This document shows, in pieces, positions 1 to 6,150 of a stretch of 6,729 nt of DNA. A program made the position numbers and the translations under genes. This DNA is from Planktomarina sp. (lineage in GTDB: Bacteria > Pseudomonadota > Alphaproteobacteria > Rhodobacterales > Rhodobacteraceae): the NCBI GenBank assembly GCA_002698165.1, contig NZVF01000068.1, positions 1-6,729 on the forward strand, in the 5' to 3' direction. Within the stretch, counting starts at the first letter, position 1. The number at the start of each line of letters is the position of its first letter. The notes beneath the pieces were generated by a model that was not told the DNA's origin, ran no database searches, and saw only the letters and a list, made by a program, of their open reading frames with translations.

Positions 1-105
1 ATAAGCGTTAACATGAAATACCAATTAAACTATTATAAAATAAATGCAGAAAATTCATGAAAGATCTTATTTTTTAAATTGCCATAAAATAGATCAAGCA
101 ATGCT

Positions 106-134
106 TTGAAATCATAGTAAAGTAACATTATTTA
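106..134 (+). promoter_or_regulatory. Candidate sigma-70-like promoter for the operon
   Basis: TTGAAA at 106-111 and TATTTA at 129-134 are separated by 17 nt, an acceptable match to the -35/-10 consensus. A transcript from here would carry a leader of about 105 nt that includes the hairpin at 202-237. A better -10 alone, TATACT at 149-154, has no good -35 at normal spacing. In AT-rich DNA such matches are common by chance, so this is only a candidate. Confidence 0.25.
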
Positions 135-192
135 CAAAATACTAGAGCTATACTCACAATAGGGACACCTTTTAGAAACCTGAATGAACGAG

Positions 193-220
193 TTGACGTA
201 ATTATCTCTTCTGATATTTG
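193..220 (+). promoter_or_regulatory. Alternative promoter candidate close to the first gene
   Basis: TTGACG at 193-198 is a near-consensus -35 element. TATTTG at 215-220, 16 nt downstream, is a poor -10 element. Transcription would start near 227, leaving only a few bases before the Shine-Dalgarno sequence at 231-235 and removing the left arm of the hairpin at 202-237. Low confidence because the -10 element is weak. Confidence 0.2.
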
Positions 221-237
221 AAAAAAAGAAGAGGAAA
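202..237 (+). promoter_or_regulatory. Inverted repeat that could mask the first ribosome binding site
   Basis: CTCTTC at 206-211 is perfectly complementary to GAAGAG at 228-233, with a 16-nt A/T-rich loop between them. The stem can be extended by a T-G wobble (205/234) and, after a mismatch, by two A-T pairs (202-203/236-237). The right arm contains the GAGGA Shine-Dalgarno sequence (231-235) of the TTG-initiated gene at 246. If the transcript begins upstream of 202, this RNA hairpin could reduce initiation of the first gene. The pairing is seen directly; a regulatory role is inference. Confidence 0.35.
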
Positions 238-245
238 GTTTTGGT

Positions 246-1859
246 TTGCAGCATTTTCTAAAATGGATAAGCGCGCTGAAATTCAATTTGATTTCCTTTG
301 TGGGCATCATTTGCATTTTTAATTTAATTGCGTTTCAAAGCCCTTTACTCAGCTATGCACTAAGTGTCAGTGATTTGAATAGCCTTGACGGATTAATTCA
401 AATTTTGTCTCTGGAAATTCTACAAATTTGTTTGTTAGCAGGGAGCCTATTTTTTCTATCAGGGCTCTCAATTTCTATCATGAAATGGGTAGTAGTAATT
501 TTATTCGTTTGTAACGCATTTGGGCTCTATTTCATGATCAGCTATGGGATCGAAATTGATCGATCTATGATTGCAAACGTGATAAATACCGATTCCCGAG
601 AGGCATCGGAACTTCTTCATATATCCGTCATTGTACCAGCATTTTTTCTAGGTTTGTTACCCTCATTTTTTGTAATATCCGTTAACGTTAATGGCCCCAG
701 ACGAATTTGGAGGTTTGGGTATGCAATAGGGTCAATTTTAATATTAATTGCTTGGATTGCCATGACATCGTTTACGATGCTGTGGTTCGATAGCCACGCT
801 TCGCGCATGGGGGGTAAAATTCTTCCATGGTCCTATGTGGTTAATACCGCCAGATACTTCAATCGCTCCGCTATGGATAACCGTCAACAGACACTCCTTC
901 CAGAAGCACATTTTCTCTCTGAAAAATCTACCCATAAAGAGATAGTCGTTCTTGTTATTGGAGAAGCGGCCCGTGCCAGTAATTTTTCGTCGTTAGGTTA
1001 TCAAAGAGACACTAATCCTTTTACAAAAGAAGACCGGTTAGCAGTTTTTCCCATTGGATTATCATGTTCGACCAACACACTTTCATCAGCTGCATGTATT
1101 TTGACACATGAAGGTCGGCAAGCACCATCACGAACAAAATTTGAGCCTTTACCAAGTTATTTGACTCGCCATGGGGTTAAAACAATTTATCTAACAAACA
1201 ACTCAGGCCCACCGCCTGTAAAGGTAGATGTATATCAAACAATCAAAAACATTTCTGAGAATTGTACTGATACAATCTGTCCAACTGGCAAACATGATGA
1301 CACATTAGTTTGGAAACTAAAAAAACTGTTAGCACAAGAAAACTCTGACAGAGTTTTTGTAACATTGCATCTGACCGGGAGCCACGGGCCAGCTTATTAC
1401 AAAAAATATCCACCAGGGTTTGAACACTTTTCTCCAGTCTGCAAAACGGTTCAAATTGCAAAATGTACTCAACAGGAGCTGATCAATGCTTATGACAACA
1501 CGATCCGTTTCACGGATAGTGTAATTTCAGATTTAATCGCACAACTTAGAAAATTAGAAGAAACTAAATCTACAATGATTTATGTTTCCGACCATGGTCA
1601 ATCTTTAGGTGAAAATGGCTACTATCTTCATGGTGCACCAATTGCTATCGCACCACCAGAGCAGAGGCAGATCCCATTTTTAGTTTGGATGTCAGATAAA
1701 TTCAAACAATCAAAAAACCTAACTAATGCTGATATTATAACAAAAAAAACATACCCACACGATTTTCCTTTTCATAGCGTTATGGGTGCATTTGATATGC
1801 GAAGTGAAATTTACAAACCACGTTTTGATATTTTCAACATAGACAATGGAGGTTCATAA
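246..1859 (+). CDS. eptA: EptA-family phosphoethanolamine transferase, divergent paralogue 1
   Basis: Inner-membrane enzyme with a periplasmic catalytic domain, expected to move phosphoethanolamine from PE to lipid A or a related acceptor, releasing diacylglycerol. The 537 residues match the family's usual length of about 540. Five membrane segments lie near 14-34, 55-75, 80-99, 125-146 and 157-178, followed by a sulfatase-fold domain. Visible active-site elements are metal ligand E240 in VIGEAAR, the CSTNT nucleophile loop with T278 matching the MCR-1 catalytic threonine, H380 in GSHGP, D449-H450 in SDHG and H462. Cysteine pairs 274/284, 340/345 and 399/407 fit the family disulfides. N111, T115 and E119 match the proposed PE-binding triad. 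Oddities: GEAAR replaces GETAR, and NNSGPPP replaces the NNTGDK seen in paralogue 2. The TTG start follows GAGGA (231-235) at 10 nt; an in-frame TGA lies at 219, and no ATG occurs before residue 79. The acceptor is unknown. Confidence 0.9.
   Translation: MQHFLKWISALKFNLISFVGIICIFNLIAFQSPLLSYALSVSDLNSLDGLIQILSLEILQICLLAGSLFFLSGLSISIMKWVVVILFVCNAFGLYFMISYGIEIDRSMIANVINTDSREASELLHISVIVPAFFLGLLPSFFVISVNVNGPRRIWRFGYAIGSILILIAWIAMTSFTMLWFDSHASRMGGKILPWSYVVNTARYFNRSAMDNRQQTLLPEAHFLSEKSTHKEIVVLVIGEAARASNFSSLGYQRDTNPFTKEDRLAVFPIGLSCSTNTLSSAACILTHEGRQAPSRTKFEPLPSYLTRHGVKTIYLTNNSGPPPVKVDVYQTIKNISENCTDTICPTGKHDDTLVWKLKKLLAQENSDRVFVTLHLTGSHGPAYYKKYPPGFEHFSPVCKTVQIAKCTQQELINAYDNTIRFTDSVISDLIAQLRKLEETKSTMIYVSDHGQSLGENGYYLHGAPIAIAPPEQRQIPFLVWMSDKFKQSKNLTNADIITKKTYPHDFPFHSVMGAFDMRSEIYKPRFDIFNIDNGGS
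1848..1852 (+). promoter_or_regulatory. Strong Shine-Dalgarno inside the end of eptA-like 1
   Basis: GGAGG lies 7 nt before the ATG at 1860 and overlaps the last glycine codons of the upstream gene, whose TAA stop abuts that ATG. This fixes the start of the PAP2 gene and suggests terminating ribosomes could reinitiate directly. Confidence 0.8.
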
Positions 1860-2489
1860 ATGACCTTTGTTGAAATACTTAAACAACCCATTCAAAGCTT
1901 TCAAAAATATTCTGTTTTCATAATTCTTCTTATAGGCATAATTGTTTTATCTTCACTTTACCCCAGTGATCTGGAAAAGGACTATTCTACAACTAGAGGT
2001 GGACAGGACATGCCATTTGTCGTCGCAACTGAAAAATATGGTCGCCACATTAATACCCTTATGCCATTCGCCTTGGCACTTATTAGCAGGGATAAAAATG
2101 GAATTAAGCAGTTGCTGATTATAACAGTTTCAGGAATTCTAGCGTCACATGGTCCAAAACGGTTTCTTAATAATGTACAAATTATGGGTACCAGACTTGG
2201 TGAGAGGCCATTTTCACCAACAAGTAACCATAATACACCCTCTGGTCATTCAACGCTTGCTGGAGCTTCGGCATATTTTGTTATGCGGCGTTATAGCTGG
2301 TGGTTTGCAATAGTAGTTATACCAATTTTATTCAGCACAATGTATGCACGTGTAATGCTGGATCAACATACTATCTCGGCTACTGTTGCCGGGGCAGCCA
2401 CCGGTCTTTTAGTTGCTGCACTCTTCTCTACTAAATTTTCAGACTTTCGTACTCGCCTAAAGCATGTATTTCGGAGTTCGATAAAATGA
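1860..2489 (+). CDS. PAP2-family membrane phosphatase, possible lipid phosphatase
   Basis: A 209-residue integral membrane protein of the PAP2 (type 2 phosphatidic acid phosphatase) superfamily. Hydrophobic segments are near 17-33, 64-76, 84-97, 148-162 and 172-190. The three signature blocks are recognisable: R116-P117 in GERP (block 1), PSGH at 127-130 (block 2) and R164-x5-H170 (block 3). Block 1 lacks a lysine at the canonical K-x6-RP position (M109), though K100 is nearby, and block 3 has A174 where an aspartate is common after HxxxD. The catalytic histidines H130 and H170 are present, so activity is plausible. Known relatives include LpxE-type lipid A phosphatases, undecaprenyl-diphosphate, phosphatidylglycerophosphate and phosphatidate phosphatases. 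The position directly after an eptA-like gene recalls the H. pylori lpxE-eptA pair and the mcr-1-pap2 cassette, which favours a lipid A role, but the substrate cannot be read from the sequence. Confidence 0.85.
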   Translation: MTFVEILKQPIQSFQKYSVFIILLIGIIVLSSLYPSDLEKDYSTTRGGQDMPFVVATEKYGRHINTLMPFALALISRDKNGIKQLLIITVSGILASHGPKRFLNNVQIMGTRLGERPFSPTSNHNTPSGHSTLAGASAYFVMRRYSWWFAIVVIPILFSTMYARVMLDQHTISATVAGAATGLLVAALFSTKFSDFRTRLKHVFRSSIK

Positions 2490-3241
2490 CAACTGAGCCA
2501 CCGCGCGAACCGTTATCAAAATCCCTGCCCAATATAGTTACTATTTTTGGAATTTGTGTTGGCCTGACTGCAGTAAAAATGGCACTGCAAGGAAATGTTA
2601 ATGTGGCTCTTTATCTTCTAATTTTTGCAATGATTTTAGATGTTATTGATGGGGGTCTTGCCCGAGCTTTACAAAGTGAAACGAAAATTGGTGCTGAATT
2701 AGATACGTTGGCTGATTTCTTTAACTTTGGAATAGCTACACCACTTATTATTTATTTCACTATTTTTGCAAATGCCGCCACTTCCAGTTTTGGCTGGATT
2801 TCAGTCATGGTTTTTGCGGTATGTTGTGCGCTTCGACTTGCACGCTTCAACGTTAGTCAAAATGAAAATGACATGTCTATCGAGAAATCCAAAACAAACG
2901 ACTTCGTTGGCGTCCCAGCACCAGCTTTAGCGTGCCTGGGCTTGTCACCATTGTTTTTGGTGATGATCGGAATTGATGTTTCCGAATACTACACAGTACA
3001 CACTATGATATTTTTAGTAATATGCGGCGCATTATCTGTGGGAACATTTCCAACAGTTTCTTTAAAAGATGCTAACTTCCCAACCTCGATGAGCCTTACA
3101 ATTATTCTATTCATTTTAGCAATTTTGGTATGTCTAATTGTTTTTCCTTGGGAAACACTACTAGTAGGTAATGCTGTATATTTGTTAACACTTCCCATAT
3201 TTGTATTCATTCGCAGATCTACTTTAATAAAGAAAAAGTAA
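2486..3241 (+). CDS. pssA: CDP-diacylglycerol--serine O-phosphatidyltransferase (phosphatidylserine synthase)
   Basis: Inner-membrane enzyme joining CDP-diacylglycerol and L-serine to give phosphatidylserine and CMP, the first committed step to PE. The full CDP-alcohol phosphotransferase signature D-x2-DG-x2-AR-x8-G-x3-D-x3-D is present without change: D52, D55, G56, A59, R60, G69, D73 and D77. The LRLARFN block at 116-122 and FVGVPAPA at 140-147 are typical of type II membrane phosphatidylserine synthases and separate it from phosphatidylglycerophosphate synthase. The rest is hydrophobic, with about six to eight membrane segments; 251 residues is normal. Its ATG overlaps the PAP2 stop as ATGA, with CGGAG at 2472-2476 placed 9 nt upstream. 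Its usual metabolic partner Psd is the last gene of the operon. Confidence 0.93.
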   Translation: MTTEPPREPLSKSLPNIVTIFGICVGLTAVKMALQGNVNVALYLLIFAMILDVIDGGLARALQSETKIGAELDTLADFFNFGIATPLIIYFTIFANAATSSFGWISVMVFAVCCALRLARFNVSQNENDMSIEKSKTNDFVGVPAPALACLGLSPLFLVMIGIDVSEYYTVHTMIFLVICGALSVGTFPTVSLKDANFPTSMSLTIILFILAILVCLIVFPWETLLVGNAVYLLTLPIFVFIRRSTLIKKK

Positions 3242-3243
3242 TA

Positions 3244-4893
3244 ATGGCCTCTTTCAAAAGTTATATTAACTGGCGCAGAAAAAGTTTTCATCCGCTAGTT
3301 CTCGTAGTGATTGCAGTTGTGGCTATCTTTGTCCTTCATAACTCAACATTTTGGACAATTTGGACAGATGTTTTCACCGGTTCAAAAATCCGTGGGTTAA
3401 TATTTGCTCTGGCTTTGCTATTATTATGCAGTGGTCTTGTTTCAGTCTTCGCAATTAAATACATTTTGAAACCATTTATTGCAGCCTTATTAATACTGTC
3501 CTCAGTTACATCCTTCTACATGGACCAATTGGGCGTAATTATTGATCGGGAAATGATACAGAATGTTGTCACAACAACACTCATGGAGGGAAAGCATTTA
3601 GTTACCCGGTCCTTTTTAATTTGGGTCGGGTTATCAGGTATATTACCTGCAGCACTAGTACTTTCATTAAAGATTGATCATCCCAAAATTTTCTATTCTA
3701 TTCTACAAAATATAGGTTTTTTCGTTTTTTGTATCCTTGGGACCATCATTCTAGTTGCCACTGATATAAAAGGAAATTCTTCAGTTTTAAGAATGCGTAT
3801 TGATTTAAAATCAAGTTTCCAGCCTCTAGCGCCAATCACTGAATCGTTTCTTTATCTAGCCATGATTACAAGGTCTGCCAATTTAGAATTTAATGAAATT
3901 GGTTCTGACGCAACTCTAAGTTCAAATTTCAAAAATCAAAAAAAACCAAATTTAACAGTAGTAGTTGTTGGTGAAACGGCACGCTCACAAAGCTTTAGTC
4001 TTGGAAATTACAGCCGCCCTACAAACTCAGAACTTACAAATAAAGATATAATATATTATGATAATGTGAGTGCATGTGGGACTTCTACCGCCGTATCTTT
4101 ACCCTGTATGTTTTCCAAACTTGACCGTGCAAACTACTCATATGAAGCTGGGTCATCTCAAGAAAATGTTTTAGATGTAATTCAGCGTGCTGGTTATGCC
4201 GTCGAGTGGATTGATAATAATACTGGCGATAAAGGATTAGCAGACCGTGCAATTTATACTCAAGTCACATATGCTGATGACGCAAAATTTTGTGGTGAGG
4301 GTGAATGTATTGATGGCATACTTGTCCAGGAAGTAGAGAAAAGGTTGCCAAAAATAAAGAACAACACTTTGTTAGTTTTACACCAAATTGGCAGTCATGG
4401 TCCCTCTTACTATTTACGTTACCCCAGGGAATTTGAAAAATTTAAACCAGCCTGTAAAACATCAAATTTCTTTGACTGTACCAGAGAAGAAATTGTAAAC
4501 GCATATGACAATTCAATTGCATACACTGACAAAGTTATCGCCGATCTAATATCCCTGTTACAAAAGCAAGACCAGATAAACACATCAATGATGTACATTT
4601 CTGATCATGGAGAATCTTTGGGCGAAAATGGTCTGTTTCTTCACGGAACTCCATATTTCATGGCACCAGAAGAACAAACCAAAGTCCCCATGATCCTTTG
4701 GCTATCAGAAAACTATAAAAGTATGACAAGCATCAAAACTGCCTGCTTAAAAACAAAATCAACGCAAGAATACAGCCATGCAAATTTCTTTCATAGCCTT
4801 CTTGCTATGACTGGAGTCCAAACCGTTGAATATAAGCCTAGCCTAGATATCTTCAACAATTGTGGAAACGATGATAATGTCCAAAAAGATTGA
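3244..4893 (+). CDS. eptA: EptA/MCR-like phosphoethanolamine transferase, canonical paralogue 2
   Basis: Predicted phosphoethanolamine--lipid A transferase, 549 residues. Five membrane segments lie near 17-32, 50-72, 76-95, 122-142 and 153-173, then a periplasmic sulfatase-fold domain. The motifs are textbook: metal ligand E244 in VVGETAR, CGTST at 278-282 with nucleophile T282 (equivalent to T285 of MCR-1), PCMFS, NNTGDK with K330, H385 in GSHGP, D454-H455 in SDHGES and H467. Cysteines 278/288, 350/355 and 404/412 suit the three family disulfides. N107, T111 and E115 keep the spacing of the PE-binding residues reported for MCR-1. It shares long blocks with paralogue 1 in the C-terminal domain but is distinct in the membrane region. 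The ATG lies 2 nt after the pssA stop with only a weak A-rich Shine-Dalgarno (AAAG/AAAAAG), so translation may depend on coupling. By family it could confer polymyxin resistance, but its acceptor is not proven. Confidence 0.94.
   Translation: MASFKSYINWRRKSFHPLVLVVIAVVAIFVLHNSTFWTIWTDVFTGSKIRGLIFALALLLLCSGLVSVFAIKYILKPFIAALLILSSVTSFYMDQLGVIIDREMIQNVVTTTLMEGKHLVTRSFLIWVGLSGILPAALVLSLKIDHPKIFYSILQNIGFFVFCILGTIILVATDIKGNSSVLRMRIDLKSSFQPLAPITESFLYLAMITRSANLEFNEIGSDATLSSNFKNQKKPNLTVVVVGETARSQSFSLGNYSRPTNSELTNKDIIYYDNVSACGTSTAVSLPCMFSKLDRANYSYEAGSSQENVLDVIQRAGYAVEWIDNNTGDKGLADRAIYTQVTYADDAKFCGEGECIDGILVQEVEKRLPKIKNNTLLVLHQIGSHGPSYYLRYPREFEKFKPACKTSNFFDCTREEIVNAYDNSIAYTDKVIADLISLLQKQDQINTSMMYISDHGESLGENGLFLHGTPYFMAPEEQTKVPMILWLSENYKSMTSIKTACLKTKSTQEYSHANFFHSLLAMTGVQTVEYKPSLDIFNNCGNDDNVQKD
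4864..4868 (+). promoter_or_regulatory. Shine-Dalgarno that decides the dgkA start
   Basis: GGAAA lies 8 nt before ATG 4877 but only 2 nt before ATG 4871, and it falls downstream of the possible GTG at 4862. The spacing therefore favours 4877 as the dgkA start. The site lies within the last codons of the upstream eptA-like gene. Confidence 0.5.
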
Positions 4894-5266
4894 TATACCT
4901 AAAAAAGTTCATGGAATTGCCCATATTTTTGCTGCAGTTTCGTACTCATTGGCTGGAGCAAAAAGACTTTGGCATGAAACAGCTTTCCGACATGAAACAT
5001 TAGCTGCCACTCTAATCTTATTTGTTTTTATACTTATCCAGGCTGATCTGAAGTTTTTTGTGTTATCTGCAATATTAATATTGATAACATTTTGCATAGA
5101 AGCGCTTAATACTGCTATTGAGGAAATTGTTGATGCTATATCGCCAGAATGGTCATTATCAGCAAAGCATGCGAAAGACTTAGGATCATTTGCTGTATTA
5201 TGTATGCTTTGTGCCAATGGAATTTTCGCAACTTACGTGATCTTAAAAACTTATAATTGGATTTGA
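4877..5266 (+). CDS. dgkA: Diacylglycerol kinase, prokaryotic DgkA type
   Basis: Small trimeric inner-membrane kinase converting diacylglycerol and ATP to phosphatidic acid. From ATG 4877 it has 129 residues, against about 120 for E. coli. After an amphipathic N-terminus ([17 protein letters not shown], residues 24-40, matching the E. coli region around SWKGLRAAW and AFRQE), three membrane helices lie near 42-57, 60-80 and 104-123. The family signature EALNTAIE carries E75, N78 and E82 (equivalent to E69, N72 and E76 of E. coli), followed by AKDLGSFAV with K100-D101 (K94-D95). All catalytic residues are present. It overlaps the end of the eptA-like gene by 17 nt in another frame, suggesting coupled translation. 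Placement after a phosphoethanolamine transferase fits its known job of clearing the diacylglycerol that such transfer releases; mcr-3 cassettes also carry dgkA. In-frame starts at 4862 (GTG) and 4871 (ATG) are possible but less well placed. Confidence 0.93.
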   Translation: MSKKIDIPKKVHGIAHIFAAVSYSLAGAKRLWHETAFRHETLAATLILFVFILIQADLKFFVLSAILILITFCIEALNTAIEEIVDAISPEWSLSAKHAKDLGSFAVLCMLCANGIFATYVILKTYNWI

Positions 5267-5271
5267 GTATT

Positions 5272-5964
5272 ATGAATATGGTTAAGGTCATTGCCGTACC
5301 AATGCACCCTGAAGGCAGAAAGTTTGTACTTACGTTTTCAGTAATAAGTTTTTTGTTGTGGTTTATATGGCAGCCATTTTTTTGGCTAGGAATTTTGGCT
5401 ACCGTATGGTGTTATTATTTCTTCCGTGATCCAGTTCGCTCAATACCCCAACAAACTGGATTAATACTGTCACCCGCAGATGGTATTGTCTCTCTCATTA
5501 CCAAAGCTGTGCCACCACCAGAAATGCTCCTTGGTGATAATCCACTCACTAGGGTATCAGTTTTTATGAATGTCTTTAACTGTCATATAAATAGGGCACC
5601 CATTTCTGGTAAAGTAATTGCCGTGAGCTATCATCATGGAAAATTTTTAAATGCATCACTAGATAAAGCGAGTGAACACAATGAAAGAAACACAATAACT
5701 ATTGAAACTGACAAAGATATACGAATTGGCGTAATTCAAATTGCAGGTCTAGTTGCACGAAGAATAGTCTGTTTTACAAAACCTCAGGATGAATTGAACG
5801 TAGGAGAACGGTTTGGCCTAATACGCTTTGGAAGTCGTTTAGATATTTTTCTGCCAGAGGGAGTTGAACCATCAGTTGGGTTAGGGCAAACCGCAGTTGC
5901 AGGCGAAACGATTTTAGCACACCTCAGCAATAAAAAATTACCTTGGTCAATCAAAAGGGTCTAA
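5272..5964 (+). CDS. psd: Phosphatidylserine decarboxylase proenzyme, short type
   Basis: Pyruvoyl-dependent inner-membrane enzyme that decarboxylates phosphatidylserine to PE. From ATG 5272 it has 230 residues, typical of the short form found in alphaproteobacteria and shorter than the roughly 320-residue E. coli enzyme. A hydrophobic N-terminus (about 18-48) precedes the catalytic domain. Visible motifs are FRDP at 51-54, SPADG at 67-71 (D70), [11 protein letters not shown] at 100-110 (H105), ASEHNERN at 133-140 and the self-cleavage site G187-S188 in [11 protein letters not shown]. Cleavage would yield a beta chain of 187 residues and an alpha chain of 43 residues carrying the N-terminal pyruvoyl group. 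Start choice: ATG 5272 begins 5 nt after the dgkA stop with GGA at 5259-5261 upstream; ATG 5278 is an alternative, and the upstream TTG at 5257 would overlap dgkA. As last gene it completes the PE pathway begun by pssA. Confidence 0.94.
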   Translation: MNMVKVIAVPMHPEGRKFVLTFSVISFLLWFIWQPFFWLGILATVWCYYFFRDPVRSIPQQTGLILSPADGIVSLITKAVPPPEMLLGDNPLTRVSVFMNVFNCHINRAPISGKVIAVSYHHGKFLNASLDKASEHNERNTITIETDKDIRIGVIQIAGLVARRIVCFTKPQDELNVGERFGLIRFGSRLDIFLPEGVEPSVGLGQTAVAGETILAHLSNKKLPWSIKRV

Positions 5965-6011
5965 CTTTTACCAACTGTTATGCTGAAACTAATATTTTTA
6001 ATTAAAAAAAT

Positions 6012-6056
6012 TTTAAGAATTCAAGATAAGCAAAATCCTTAAACTCTTTTTGTTTT
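6012..6056 (+). terminator. Possible weak rho-independent terminator after psd
   Basis: TTTAAG at 6012-6017 pairs with CTTAAA at 6038-6043. After an A/C mismatch the stem continues with ATT/AAT (6019-6021 and 6034-6036). It is followed by the T-rich tract CTCTTTTTGTTTT (6044-6056). The stem has only one G-C pair, so it would be weak. Its position at the end of the operon and the T tract make it a candidate rather than a firm call. Confidence 0.3.
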
Positions 6057-6108
6057 CAATCACTTTCTAGTGGAATTAAAAATAATATCCAAATTTAAAA
6101 CAAAACTC

Positions 6109-6137
6109 CTTGAATTGCTTAATATCATTGATAGATG
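6109..6137 (+). promoter_or_regulatory. Candidate heat-shock-like promoter of htpG
   Basis: CTTGAA at 6109-6114 is an exact match to the -35 core recognised by RpoH in proteobacteria. TAGATG at 6132-6137, 16 nt after TTGAAT, could act as a -10 element but is a mediocre match to either the sigma-70 or RpoH consensus. Transcription would start near 6144, leaving a short leader that still includes the Shine-Dalgarno at 6151-6155. htpG is a known heat-shock gene in many bacteria, which makes RpoH control plausible; the assignment is inference. Confidence 0.35.
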
Positions 6138-6150
6138 ACGAGGAACGAAT

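Larger units (their letters stand above)
1..245. other. AT-rich non-coding leader upstream of the operon
   Basis: No convincing gene is visible on either strand. Frame 1 is open only from the window edge to a TGA at 58-60, with an ATG at 13 that would give a 15-residue peptide; it has no recognisable content and could equally be the tail of a gene lying outside the window. The stretch is rich in A/T runs. It contains weak promoter-like hexamers and an inverted repeat just before the first gene, listed separately. I see no repeat array, tRNA or strong rho-independent terminator here. Confidence 0.6.
246..5964 (+). other. Predicted six-gene envelope phospholipid operon
   Basis: Six genes run in one direction with junctions of 0 nt (TAA directly followed by ATG at 1860), a 4-nt ATGA overlap (2486-2489), 2 nt (3242-3243), a 17-nt overlap (4877-4893) and 5 nt (5267-5271). 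No space exists for internal promoters other than ones inside coding sequence. The products form one metabolic theme: PE synthesis (PssA, Psd), PE consumption by phosphoethanolamine transfer (two EptA-type proteins), diacylglycerol recycling (DgkA) and a PAP2 phosphatase. Co-transcription and translational coupling are inferred from spacing. Confidence 0.85.

Noticed and set aside
97..109. Small AAGC-AAT-GCTT hairpin
   Set aside because: A 4-bp stem with a 3-nt loop is too short to mean anything without conservation data.
128..316. Minus-strand open frame of 62 codons across the start of the first gene
   Set aside because: It overlaps the well-supported transferase N-terminus, has no recognisable domain and no ribosome binding evidence.
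617..935. Two minus-strand open frames of 63 codons inside eptA-like 1
   Set aside because: They are antisense shadows of a gene with clear family motifs; their products look like no known protein.
1243..1461. Minus-strand open frame of 72 codons inside eptA-like 1
   Set aside because: Antisense shadow of the catalytic domain coding sequence.
2989..3291. Minus-strand open frame of 100 codons spanning the pssA/eptA-like 2 junction
   Set aside because: It crosses two well-supported genes and has no domain-like composition.
4862..4876. GTG at 4862 or ATG at 4871 as the dgkA start
   Set aside because: The GGAAA Shine-Dalgarno lies inside or only 2 nt before these; ATG 4877 has proper spacing and gives a length nearer the family norm.
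4909..5217. Minus-strand open frame of 102 codons inside dgkA
   Set aside because: Antisense to a gene with all DgkA catalytic residues; no independent support.
246..5266. Mobile colistin-resistance cassette (mcr-like transposon)
   Set aside because: The gene content recalls mcr-1-pap2 and mcr-3-dgkA, but I see no transposase, terminal inverted repeats or target duplication, and base composition looks uniform with the housekeeping genes psd and htpG. A chromosomal origin is more likely.
5257..5271. TTG at 5257 as the psd start
   Set aside because: It would overlap dgkA by 10 nt and add five non-conserved residues; ATG 5272 follows the dgkA stop cleanly.
5995..6008. Perfect 14-bp A/T palindrome (TTTTTAATTAAAAA)
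   Set aside because: It consists only of A and T in an A/T-rich gap, has no loop or G-C stem, and is expected by chance there; not called as an operator or terminator.
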